NCBI GenBank assembly: GCA_040387195.1
Contig: JAZKEF010000011.1
Location: forward strand, 267,445 to 331,444
Direction: 5' to 3'
Length of the DNA stretch: 64,000 nt
DNA from: UKL13-3 sp040387195
GTDB lineage: Bacteria; Bacteroidota; Bacteroidia; UKL13-3
Both the position numbers and the translations under genes were made by a program. Below the pieces are notes generated by a model. It had not been told where the DNA came from and did not search any database. It saw nothing but the letters and a program-made list of their open reading frames with translations. This document shows, one piece after another, positions 17,548-26,132 of the stretch (position 1 is the first letter of the stretch; every line of letters starts with the position of its first letter).

Positions 17548-17683
17548 AACAATAGGATTGATATTTTCTGAACGAGTACCCAATTCAACGAAATCTGCGA
17601 AAAAAAAACATATGAACATTACGCTCTTTGCGCTTATCTTGGGAATGAAGGCTAAAAGCAGCGTTACACTAGTATCTGTTAAC

Positions 17684-18058
17684 TTATCCCAGCAGTGCAA
17701 CCCATTGCAGCAACATAACCACCATGGAAACAACAGCCATCAAAGCAATAATTAAAAAGGCTTTGATCTTACTTCTCAAATCGGGGTTGTTGGCCGATGC
17801 CAGTTCAAATACCGAATAAAGTGTTAAGGTGCTTCTCCATGCAAATACACTAAACAATGCTGCGGTTAAGATAAAACCGGCATATGGTGCCCATGTCATT
17901 TGCAGGTACATCAGGTGCCCTGCACCCATAGCCAACATGCCCGAGAGCCCACCGGATATCAGTGCGGTTTTGGCTTTTAGCCCAATAAATACAACAGCCA
18001 GAACACCACAGGTGATCAAAAAAAGACCGTATACAAAAAGCAGAATTGAAATATTCAT
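17684..18058 (-). CDS. small four-helix membrane protein, unassigned
   Basis: The 124-residue product has four hydrophobic segments (about 3-25, 31-50, 54-75, 98-122). The stretch FIGLKAKTALISGGLSGMLAMGAG recalls TMEM14/UPF0136 proteins, but the likeness is by eye only. The frame continues to a TTG at 18064; the ATG at 18058 is preferred. It stands alone between the DUF3667 gene and a T9SS cargo gene, all leftward. Confidence 0.6.
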   Translation of the reverse strand: MNISILLFVYGLFLITCGVLAVVFIGLKAKTALISGGLSGMLAMGAGHLMYLQMTWAPYAGFILTAALFSVFAWRSTLTLYSVFELASANNPDLRSKIKAFLIIALMAVVSMVVMLLQWVALLG

Positions 18059-18172
18059 ATGCAAAAATTATGATTGCAAATATGTGGTTTTATATAGTTC
18101 GATAAACACAAAAGGTTGAAGACCGATAAAAATCCTCAACCCTCATGTTGTTCAATGTTTCGAAAGAAAATG

Positions 18173-19438
18173 CTATTGTTTGATCAATCGCGAAACATAG
18201 GTTTGGGTTCCCTGTTGTGCTTTTAATATATAGATTCCGGCTTGCAGTCCGCTGATATCAATAGCTCCCGAAACAGCTGTTTCCATTAGGGTTTTACCTG
18301 TAAGGTCGAGTATGGTTACCGTTTCAATTTCTGTATCCACATCAATCAGATTGGTTGCAGGGTTAGGATAAAATGAAACAGTATGTGAGCTTTTTATTGG
18401 TTGTAAACCTGTTGGTCCTGCGGCATGTTTTACTACACCGGCCTCCGAAAAGCCACCAAATAGTGTTCCGTTCAGCACCTGCATCGTTTTTAAGGAATGG
18501 AATTTAAAGGATGTAAAGGAATACAGGTTTTCCGTGATATTGGTCCAGACCAGACCGGCATTTGAGCTGTGAAATACTTTTTTCAATGTATCACCCCCGG
18601 TAAACGATCCGGTATAAGCTACGTATAAAGATTGTCCATTAGCCCATATGGATGATGCCAGTGCCGGATTGTCAATATTCATATGGATACTATCCCAGGT
18701 CATCTGGTTGTTTTTGGTAACAAAGAGTACCGGTTTACTGGTAGATAATACCTGGTAATTGCCATACAATACTGCCGGGTTCGAAAGATCCTGCCAGATA
18801 CCATTGATAAACCCCAGTGGCATTCCTGCAGGCCATGTTGTTTGCCGTTTGATCCAGTTAAGTCCCATATCGGTTGTGAGTCCAATATAACCCGCACCCA
18901 GCACCAATGTGTCACCTATGGCATATACTGTAGCCGGTGTCCTGAACTCGTTTGGTACAGGTAGAATATTCCATTGGGGGTCGGTGTTCTTTTTGTACAT
19001 CACAAAATTGGATTCGAGTCGCGCCAATACATAATCCTTAAAGGTGGTAAGTTGCACGGTTGCCGGCAATGCTCCGTTACTATTCGACCAACCCACTGTA
19101 TCAATGCTCCAGCTCTGGCCCTGGTTTTCGGTATAGTACACATAATAATTTCCGTTTCCCGAAAACGATGCATAATGGCGGTTTCCCTGTTTAACAATGC
19201 CCGAGCACCCCGAAATACCAGACTGCAATCCGGTTGAAACTTCTGTCCAGATGGTACCACCATCCGTTGATTTAAAAATGCGACCTGTTGTTCCTGCCCA
19301 TAACGTTGTGTTGTCGGTTAACATGGCTGATACCCCGAATCCTGAGCCCAGATCAGGGTTATTGATCTTCTCCCATTGTGCTTCGGCTGTAAAAACCAAG
19401 GCGAATAAACAAAGGGTAGTGGTAAAAAATTTATTCAT
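18173..19438 (-). CDS. T9SS-secreted protein with sialidase/BNR-like propeller repeats
   Basis: A signal peptide ending at AEA-Q (about residue 20) is followed by repeats of the bacterial-neuraminidase type, such as IFKSTDGGTIWTEVS and YYTENQGQSWS, and further on GLTTDMGLNWIK and VFHSSNAGLVWT, consistent with a beta-propeller of six or seven blades. The last 75 residues, from VSFYPNPATNLIDV to VSRLIKQ, are a type A sorting domain used for export by the T9SS and surface anchoring. No catalytic sialidase residues are apparent, so the propeller probably binds rather than cuts. The 421-residue length fits family members annotated as exo-alpha-sialidase-like. Confidence 0.85.
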   Translation of the reverse strand: MNKFFTTTLCLFALVFTAEAQWEKINNPDLGSGFGVSAMLTDNTTLWAGTTGRIFKSTDGGTIWTEVSTGLQSGISGCSGIVKQGNRHYASFSGNGNYYVYYTENQGQSWSIDTVGWSNSNGALPATVQLTTFKDYVLARLESNFVMYKKNTDPQWNILPVPNEFRTPATVYAIGDTLVLGAGYIGLTTDMGLNWIKRQTTWPAGMPLGFINGIWQDLSNPAVLYGNYQVLSTSKPVLFVTKNNQMTWDSIHMNIDNPALASSIWANGQSLYVAYTGSFTGGDTLKKVFHSSNAGLVWTNITENLYSFTSFKFHSLKTMQVLNGTLFGGFSEAGVVKHAAGPTGLQPIKSSHTVSFYPNPATNLIDVDTEIETVTILDLTGKTLMETAVSGAIDISGLQAGIYILKAQQGTQTYVSRLIKQ

Positions 19439-19585
19439 AACTGTAAGAATTATCTATTTCAATACTAACACTTTGTAAGAAATGCGGGTATACGTTAATT
19501 ACCGTAAATAGTTAATGAGTTATAGGTTCTTGAGTTATAAGTAGGTGCTCTTCGGATTTGTTTCAAATAATCTTACTTTCACGTT

Positions 19586-21808
19586 ATGAAACATTTCTCC
19601 AAATACCTTATCAGTTGTGTAGTTTTACTGGCGCAGTATACGCAGGTAAACGCCCAGGCACAACTTTCGGCCAATATGCAACAATACCTTGCAGCCAAAA
19701 GCAAACACCACGTATCCACGCAAGGAGTATACAGCAAACAAAACAACACCCTTTATATCGGGGCATTGCTGAAGGTAAATACCAACCTGCAAGAGGAACA
19801 ACTTACTCAATTAGGTGTGTTGATAGGCACCAAAGCAGGAAATATTTACACTGCACAAATACCTGAACAAAAGCTATCTTATGTATTGCAAGTAAAAGGG
19901 ATAGATTATATTCAGCTGGATGAGCCCATTACCTCTGCTATGGATATTGCACGCAAAGCGGCACGCGTAGATTCGGTACAAAACGGAATCAACTTACCCA
20001 TGCCATATACAGGCAAAAATGTAGTGGTTGGAATTATTGATGCGGGGTTCAATTACAATCACCCTACTTTTTATGATACCACCGGAAAGGTATTACGTGT
20101 AAAACGTGTGTGGGAACAACGCAATGCAGGCACACCTCCCGTAGGTTTTTCATATGGAAATGAACTTACCGATACCTCATCAATGGTAACAAAAGGAACG
20201 GAGCTTATCTCTTTTTCGCATGGAACACATGTGGGTGGTATTGCTGCAGGGTCTGGTTTTACAGGCAACAACAATGTAAAGTACCGAGGTGTGGCTTATG
20301 AAAGTGATCTGGTATTTGTGGGAATAAGACCTGAAAAAAGCGAATGGAAAACGGCCGGCATGAGCAGTATCATTGACGGTGTTAATTATATTTTTACCTA
20401 TGCCAAGTCGGTTGGAAAACCGGCTGTGGCCAACTTAAGCTGGGGTTGTTCCATCGGCCCCAATGATGGTTCATCGTTGTTTGCACAGGCATTGGATAAT
20501 CTGTGCGGACCGGGACGCATTTTTGTGAACTCAGCCGGAAACAATGGCGATGAAAACGTTCACCTGCTCAAACAATTCAACGCAGTCGATACTGTTCATT
20601 CATTTGTAACATTCCCAACCATAGCAGGAGAGAAGCGCACCTGGATTGATATCTGGGGCGAGGCAGGAAAAACCTTTGCCGTTCAGTTGCGGTTGTTTAA
20701 TGGTGCTGCCGAACAAAGTACCTCCGGTTATTTTACCCTTAACAATACAACTACTGATACCTTTTTAATTGGCAGTAATAACGACACCTGCTTTTTTACA
20801 CTTACTGCAACCGCCTCCGAGTTTAATGGCAAACCGCATGTGTTGATTGATGCCTTCAGTAAAACAAGTAATAACCTTTGTCTCAGTATTCAGTCGGCTT
20901 CGGGGAATACACATGCATGGCTGGGCTTTGTGCAGGACTATAACGGATATTACGGAGCATTCACCACCAATGGCCAATCATGGGCTGTAGCGGGAGATGC
21001 CAAGTACACGCTGGGTGAAATGTCGTGTACACGATATGCCATTACTGTGGCTGCTTATACCTCTAAAATCGGCTTTAAAAACCTTTTAGGTTCCAATGTC
21101 TCATATTCCGGATATACGGTAACAGGGCAATTAACACCATTCTCAAGCAAGGGTCCAACGGTTGACGGACGGATCAAACCCAATATTGCAGCTCCGGGCA
21201 TGACCATTGCATCGGCCGTAAATTCGTATGATGCATCATATGCTCCCGGGGGTAACAATTACGGACAAAGTGTAGCTGTAAATCCTTTCGGAGCCCGTAG
21301 TTATTATTATGCCGAAGCCAGCGGAACATCTATGTCGTCACCCATGGCAAGCGGAATTGTGGCGTTGCTGTTACAGGTTAATCCGGAGCTCAATCCACAG
21401 CGAATCCTCAGTATTTTAAGTGAAACAGCCATTAAAGATAATGCTACTACACAAACACCTGATTCCAGTCGATGGGGTGCCGGTAAGATCAATGCATATG
21501 CTGCCGTGAAGAAAGCCATTCTCACCATTGGGTTGGATCAGGTATCTGCACGTGAGTTGCAATCCATAGCTGTATTCCCTAATCCCAACAACGGAAGTTT
21601 TCAGTTGGGGTTTGAAGCGCAGCAGGAAACATCTTTACTGGTTGAAATAACGGATATGTTCGGTCGGGGCATCAGTATGCAAAGGTGGGACGTGCAGTCT
21701 GGCTTGAATAATCTTTCGCTTGAAATGAAATCCCAAACTACCGGGATTTACTTTGTAACCATAACAGGAGCGGGGGGAAGTACGACAAAAAAAATGGTGG
21801 TGCAATAG
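19586..21808 (+). CDS. T9SS-secreted subtilisin-like serine protease (S8)
   Basis: The 740-residue protein has a signal peptide (about 1-23), a propeptide-like region to about 125, then an S8 domain. The triad is Asp152 in VVVGIIDAGFNYNHP, His212 in SHGTHVGGIAAG and Ser582 in SGTSMSSPMASGIVALL. A long insert between His and Ser (about residues 330-480) looks like a beta-sandwich of the kind placed in the catalytic domain of related peptidases. The end, from IAVFPNPNNGSFQLG onward, is a type A sorting domain, so the enzyme is exported by the T9SS and probably held at the surface. It degrades protein outside the cell. Monocistronic by layout. Confidence 0.93.
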   Translation: MKHFSKYLISCVVLLAQYTQVNAQAQLSANMQQYLAAKSKHHVSTQGVYSKQNNTLYIGALLKVNTNLQEEQLTQLGVLIGTKAGNIYTAQIPEQKLSYVLQVKGIDYIQLDEPITSAMDIARKAARVDSVQNGINLPMPYTGKNVVVGIIDAGFNYNHPTFYDTTGKVLRVKRVWEQRNAGTPPVGFSYGNELTDTSSMVTKGTELISFSHGTHVGGIAAGSGFTGNNNVKYRGVAYESDLVFVGIRPEKSEWKTAGMSSIIDGVNYIFTYAKSVGKPAVANLSWGCSIGPNDGSSLFAQALDNLCGPGRIFVNSAGNNGDENVHLLKQFNAVDTVHSFVTFPTIAGEKRTWIDIWGEAGKTFAVQLRLFNGAAEQSTSGYFTLNNTTTDTFLIGSNNDTCFFTLTATASEFNGKPHVLIDAFSKTSNNLCLSIQSASGNTHAWLGFVQDYNGYYGAFTTNGQSWAVAGDAKYTLGEMSCTRYAITVAAYTSKIGFKNLLGSNVSYSGYTVTGQLTPFSSKGPTVDGRIKPNIAAPGMTIASAVNSYDASYAPGGNNYGQSVAVNPFGARSYYYAEASGTSMSSPMASGIVALLLQVNPELNPQRILSILSETAIKDNATTQTPDSSRWGAGKINAYAAVKKAILTIGLDQVSARELQSIAVFPNPNNGSFQLGFEAQQETSLLVEITDMFGRGISMQRWDVQSGLNNLSLEMKSQTTGIYFVTITGAGGSTTKKMVVQ

Positions 21809-21852
21809 TTAAATACTGCGCTGGGATTTAAATTGATGTCGTGAAAGGAAAT

Positions 21853-21984
21853 GCCACAGATTTTCACAGATTAATGGTGTAAATCATTTACGTTATGATC
21901 TTAAAAAGTGTTGAGAGACAGTCAACTTAATAGATAGTTCTTAGTTGTATTTACTTTTTAATTTAATTTGTGAAAATCTGTGGC
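21853..21984. repeat. dispersed GCCACAGATT inverted repeat, copy 2
   Basis: A 22-bp arm at 21853-21874 (GCCACAGATTTTCACAGATT then AA) pairs with 21963-21984 with one mismatch. The element lies between convergent genes, the subtilisin (rightward) and the DJ-1 lipoprotein (leftward), and could form a long hairpin in either transcript. It shares its ends with the copy at 12228-12319. Confidence 0.8.
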
Positions 21985-22038
21985 AAACATCTTACAAGAA
22001 CTGTTTTGTTAAAAAAAAGAGTCTTTTGACTTTAGCTA

Positions 22039-22845
22039 TTATTTGCGCATCAGCGAAACAACGGCCTCGGCAACCTTTACGGTTGACTCCGGATTCTGAC
22101 CTGTAACCAGACGTTCATCAACCACCACAAATGGCTTTCCGACACCGGTACTGCTGTACATCGCCTTTTTAATTTTCAACTCATCTTCCAATAAAAATGG
22201 AAAATAATAGAGCACATCCTCTTTGGTGAGTTGTCCGTTATTGGTTTCTTCGGCAATGGTTCGGCCGGTTAGTTTTTTGTTTTCAATGAATGACTTCCCA
22301 TTCGAAAGGATAACATTCAATAGCGCTGCCGGAGCATGGCACACCGCAGCCACAATACCACCCGACTCATATATACCTGCCGTAATCCGTTTTACATCCG
22401 GGTTGTTAGGGAAGTCAAACAAACAGGCAAATCCACCTACATAACATACGGCTTTATAATCGGTTACCTTTATGGATGCAAGTGTAACGGTACTATCCAA
22501 ACCGTTCAGTAACCCCGAAGTATCAAGGTACTGCCTATTCATATTTACGTATGTGGTACGCTCATACATGGGAGCTTTGCCGCCTGCTGGACTGGCGAAT
22601 GTAATCTGGTAACCTGCCGCTTTCAGTGCTTTGTAAAGATCAATTGCTTCGGGTAGAAAGTATCCGGCCGGGCTGCCGTCTTTGAGTTGATTATTGCTGG
22701 TCACAACCATCAGTATCTTGTTGGTGGATTGTACAGGAGTTTCAATAACAGGATCGGTTGTTTTTTCGGAATCCTCCTTTTTACAAGAAACAATGAGTGA
22801 AAAGGCGAGAACACAAAACAGGGAACGTTGAATAGTTTTAATCAT
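22039..22845 (-). CDS. DJ-1/PfpI family lipoprotein (Hsp31-like glutamine amidotransferase fold)
   Basis: A lipoprotein signal ends at Cys21 (SLIVSCKKE). After a 20-residue linker the DJ-1/PfpI domain follows, with Glu66 in the LPEA turn and the nucleophilic elbow cysteine Cys169 next to His170 in AAVCHAPAALL. The pattern GYFLPEAIDLYKALKAAGYQ with an acidic residue and Cys-His is that of the Hsp31/glyoxalase-III group, cytosolic in most bacteria. Lipid anchoring of this fold would put it in the envelope, as seen in several Bacteroidota. Likely handles glyoxals or acts as a chaperone; which one cannot be told from sequence. Confidence 0.85.
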   Translation of the reverse strand: MIKTIQRSLFCVLAFSLIVSCKKEDSEKTTDPVIETPVQSTNKILMVVTSNNQLKDGSPAGYFLPEAIDLYKALKAAGYQITFASPAGGKAPMYERTTYVNMNRQYLDTSGLLNGLDSTVTLASIKVTDYKAVCYVGGFACLFDFPNNPDVKRITAGIYESGGIVAAVCHAPAALLNVILSNGKSFIENKKLTGRTIAEETNNGQLTKEDVLYYFPFLLEDELKIKKAMYSSTGVGKPFVVVDERLVTGQNPESTVKVAEAVVSLMRK

Positions 22846-22925
22846 GGTGGTGTTTGGGTGCGTTAAAGTTCTAAGTCAAACCCAAAGGCCATAAACGTTG
22901 CATGTGGATGAAACCATTTGAGCAG

Positions 22926-24002
22926 TTAGTTTCTTCCAAGCTCTTTCAACCGCCTCATGTGTGAAATCAGTGCGGCCCTCAATGAAGGTTTGATGTTGTA
23001 TGGAACTCCGAACGCAGTGGCTGTTTGCTCCACTATGATCGAAAGATCTTGATAATGCATGTGGCAGATATTGGGGAAGAGGTGGTGCTCCACCTGAAAG
23101 TTAAGTCCTCCCACATACCAGTTCAACAACCTGTTGTTCCTGGCAAAACTGGAGGTAGTTAATAGCTGATGGATGGCCCAGCTATTTGCTGTTACGACAG
23201 TTTCATTGGGGATAGGTTGTTGTGCTCCTTCGGTAATATGTGCCATTTGAAATACAATGCTCAGAATAAAACCGGCCACAAGGTGCATCACCAGGAAGCC
23301 CGTAACTACCTGCCACCACGTGTAATCCGTATAAAGCAAAGGGAGGGCAAGCATCACAAAAAGGTAAATAACTTTCACCAGCAACGCTTTTAAAAGTTCC
23401 CGCACCGGACTTGCATTGTGCTTTCGGGTGATGCCTGTTTGGTTGTATGTTATCAATTGGGTGATATCGCCAAAGAGCATGGATAGCGACATGAGCGAAT
23501 AGAGGAACAAAGCATACAAATGCTGAAACCGGTGAATAGGTTTTACAGGTGTATGTTCGCAGAGCCGGATGATCCAACGGGTTTGAATATCTTCATCTAA
23601 ACCATGCATATTGGTATAAGCATGGTGGTAAATATTGTGCTGGATCTTCCAGTTGAACACATTGCTGCCTATCAAATACATGCTGGCACCGGTAAGGCGA
23701 TTCACCCACTTTTTGGAAGAATAGGAACCATGCAACCCATCGTGCATTACCGACATCCCAATACCTGCTTTGCCAATGCCCGCCAGCATTACCAACAGTA
23801 AGCCTATCCATACATTTACCTGAAAAGTGAGTAAAATAACAACAGGAGCCAGGTAGAACATGAGCATGGCGATCGTTTTCGCAACCATTGCGGGATTGGA
23901 TTTGGTGGAAATTCCGTTGGTTTTAAAATGATCAGAAACGTTTCTTCGGAGTGTTTTCCAAAACTCCTTTTGCTGCGAACCTTCAAACCCGGTAAGGTTC
24001 AT
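22926..24002 (-). CDS. membrane fatty acid desaturase (acyl-CoA/acyl-lipid type)
   Basis: The three histidine boxes of the integral membrane desaturases are present: HDGLHGS (box 1), HNIYHHAYTN (box 2) and QVEHHLFPN (box 3), which bind the di-iron centre. The glutamine before the third box is typical of front-end, delta-5/delta-6 type enzymes. Four hydrophobic segments frame them. The frame extends to a TTG at 24041; I choose the ATG at 24002, starting MNLTGFEGSQ, giving 358 residues. The enzyme inserts a double bond into membrane acyl chains, often induced by cold. No electron-donor gene is next to it. Confidence 0.85.
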   Translation of the reverse strand: MNLTGFEGSQQKEFWKTLRRNVSDHFKTNGISTKSNPAMVAKTIAMLMFYLAPVVILLTFQVNVWIGLLLVMLAGIGKAGIGMSVMHDGLHGSYSSKKWVNRLTGASMYLIGSNVFNWKIQHNIYHHAYTNMHGLDEDIQTRWIIRLCEHTPVKPIHRFQHLYALFLYSLMSLSMLFGDITQLITYNQTGITRKHNASPVRELLKALLVKVIYLFVMLALPLLYTDYTWWQVVTGFLVMHLVAGFILSIVFQMAHITEGAQQPIPNETVVTANSWAIHQLLTTSSFARNNRLLNWYVGGLNFQVEHHLFPNICHMHYQDLSIIVEQTATAFGVPYNIKPSLRAALISHMRRLKELGRN

Positions 24003-24313
24003 ATTATTGCTGATAATGTGTGGACTGCCAAAGTAGTCCAATGGCTGGGTTCAAGGTTAGGTGTTGAATGTGTTGTTAAGATGTTGTTATGCTTATGAAA
24101 TGGTTAGGGAAATTACAATGTAACTGAAATCAATCTTTGAGGAAGAGTAACTTCTTAGTTTTTCGATATACCAATAATATCAGGGTTTCAAGTCAGATTA
24201 AATTAACCTATAATTAATATTATGTTAAATAGATACTAACAAGATAAGGGAACCTAAGCTCCCTATCCTGTATCTTATATTACTTCATTCCGCAATCGGA
24301 ACTCCGCATCCTC
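24003..24313. other. intergenic stretch with one weak hairpin
   Basis: This holds no plausible gene. A hairpin with arms GATAAGGGA (24243-24251) and TCCCTATC (24260-24267) lies about 50 bp beyond the stop of the TPR gene in the direction of transcription. The T-tract on that strand is poor, so it is a weak terminator candidate. The rest is AT-rich without visible structure. Confidence 0.4.
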
Positions 24314-25690
24314 TTAAAGTTCCATTCTCCTCTTCTTCATCTCCATTGTTTTCTTCTCATCACCCAGATTGGCATATACTTGTTGCATACTGAACAAAAT
24401 GCTTCTCAGGGTTTCGTTTTTGTATTCCTTTTTTGAAGGCTCATTATCCGGTAACGTTTCTGCGTATTCCAATGCTTTTGAGAAATATCCTAATGCTACG
24501 GTTAACACAGCATCCTGTTCCTTTTTCATGGCACTCCATTTTTTGTCGTATTCTGCCTGGCTGGGCGCTTTAATGGCGTTCATCCGTTCAACAATCTCTG
24601 TCGTCTTATTGTTGGTTAATGCACCTAAGTTGTAATAGGCATCAATATGATCCTCTTTTACTTCAATCACTTTTTTGTAATCAACCTCAGCTTTGGCTAC
24701 ATATTCCTTGTGCATGCGGTACAATGAATCGGCCAGTTTGCTGTAGCTTTTGGAGGCGGCTTCCAGTTTTGGTTTATTGACCGGTGTGGCTCCCTTAGCT
24801 TTGTTACTTAACGTTGCCGCGGTATCCTTTGCGCTTTTGGAACCCTTAATGGCGTTTGCTGCGTAGTTATCGTAAACATTTCCTCTTACAAACAATAAGG
24901 TTACATTCTCGCCATCCATCTCCAAGGCATCATTCAATTTTTTGAGCAATACATCCTGTTTGCCTTGTGCGAGGTAAACATTCAGCTCGGTATTGATCAG
25001 GTCCTTATCAGTCGGAAATTTACTTCTGCCCAGCTCCACATAACTCAAACCTTTGGCAGTATCACCTTCTGTGAAATGAATGTTTCCCATCAGGGTGTAC
25101 ACAATCGGTCCCTGGTAATCCATATCAATCAGTTTTTGGAGGTTATACTTGGCAGCTGCATAATCTTTGGTTTTCAGTCCAAGGTCGGCCATGTTTAACA
25201 AAATGGCTTTCTCATTGATGTTATTCTTTTGCAGGTTTTTGTCCTTATCATAAGGAAACACATCAATAACATACTGGAAATATTTGGCCGCATTCTTCGG
25301 GTCCTGCGCCTGAATATACTCTACAGCCTTGTTGTAGCTTGCGAATGCACTGTTAATAATGGCTATGCTGCAATAGTATTCATATCTTTTTTTGGTATCG
25401 GTTTCCATGCATTTTTTACATGCAATGGCAAATTTTTCCACTGTTGCGGGATCTGAAATAGCTGCATACGCAGCTGGGTTACGGTACAATGTATCATACA
25501 CTGCTGCGCGGTAAAACCACATTTTAGGGTCATTTTTCGTTTCGTCATCCTGAGCCGCGGCATCAATGGATTTTTTTGCATCTTCCATCTCTCCGTTTCT
25601 TAGATAAATGGCGGCACTCTCTACTGCACTCTTCTGTGCAGATACTGCTAAGCCTGAGAAGGTAGCCAACATCAACAGTAATTTTTTCAT
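24314..25690 (-). CDS. exported TPR protein
   Basis: The signal peptide runs to about residue 18 (MKKLLLMLATFSGLAVSAQK). The remaining 440 residues contain helical pairs of the tetratricopeptide type: SAAIYLRNGEMEDAKKSIDAA, KAILLNMADLGLKTKDYAAA, VYTLMGNIHFTEGDTAKGLS, and VTLLFVRGNVYDNYAAN, ending in AVLTVALGYFSKALEYAETL. A charged insert around 290-330 interrupts the repeats. Such proteins scaffold complexes in the periplasm in Bacteroidota; partners are unknown. It stands alone between the desaturase gene and the ppk1 upstream region. Confidence 0.75.
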   Translation of the reverse strand: MKKLLLMLATFSGLAVSAQKSAVESAAIYLRNGEMEDAKKSIDAAAQDDETKNDPKMWFYRAAVYDTLYRNPAAYAAISDPATVEKFAIACKKCMETDTKKRYEYYCSIAIINSAFASYNKAVEYIQAQDPKNAAKYFQYVIDVFPYDKDKNLQKNNINEKAILLNMADLGLKTKDYAAAKYNLQKLIDMDYQGPIVYTLMGNIHFTEGDTAKGLSYVELGRSKFPTDKDLINTELNVYLAQGKQDVLLKKLNDALEMDGENVTLLFVRGNVYDNYAANAIKGSKSAKDTAATLSNKAKGATPVNKPKLEAASKSYSKLADSLYRMHKEYVAKAEVDYKKVIEVKEDHIDAYYNLGALTNNKTTEIVERMNAIKAPSQAEYDKKWSAMKKEQDAVLTVALGYFSKALEYAETLPDNEPSKKEYKNETLRSILFSMQQVYANLGDEKKTMEMKKRRMEL

Positions 25691-26132
25691 GTAGCGATAT
25701 TTAGGTTTTAAAAAAGCGAAACTAATGGATTTTCGGTAAAAAGTTAATGAGTTATTAAGTTATTGAGTTATTGGATGATCGTTCAGGGGGCTTACGATGA
25801 TCAGAAGTAAAGTCACCTCCTGTGAGTTAATAGTCAACAAATGATAGTTAGTAGTTGCCAACAGCTAATTGCTAAAAGCCTTCGTGGTAATAATGTATTC
25901 AATTAGACCTTGTTCTCAATCCGTGCCGCACAATACCTTTCACAAGCACTCAAACTGACTACTTCATCAACTGATAACATTAACCCCATAACAAATAACC
26001 AATAACCATCCCTTGCATTATCTTAACGTTAAATCTTGATGCCCATTGTCTATAAAAATCAGCGGGTGCTTATTTTCGTTGGTAACTCACGCGGTTTACA
26101 TGTGTTGATTGATTATTTTTGCACATCTCACT
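25691..26132. other. intergenic stretch upstream of ppk1
   Basis: No gene is supported. A short run with period 8-9, GAGTTATTAAGTTATTGAGT, at about 25750-25770 resembles phrases at 6517-6540 and 19513-19535, so it may be a minor dispersed repeat. The last 20 bp contain the probable ppk1 -7 box. Confidence 0.4.
26114..26121 (+). promoter_or_regulatory. -7 promoter box TATTTTTG of ppk1
   Basis: TATTTTTG matches TAnnTTTG fully and lies 11 bp before the chosen ATG. No clean TTTG is found at the -33 position (TTTA at 26095-26098 is too close), and the leader would be very short, so confidence is modest. Confidence 0.4.
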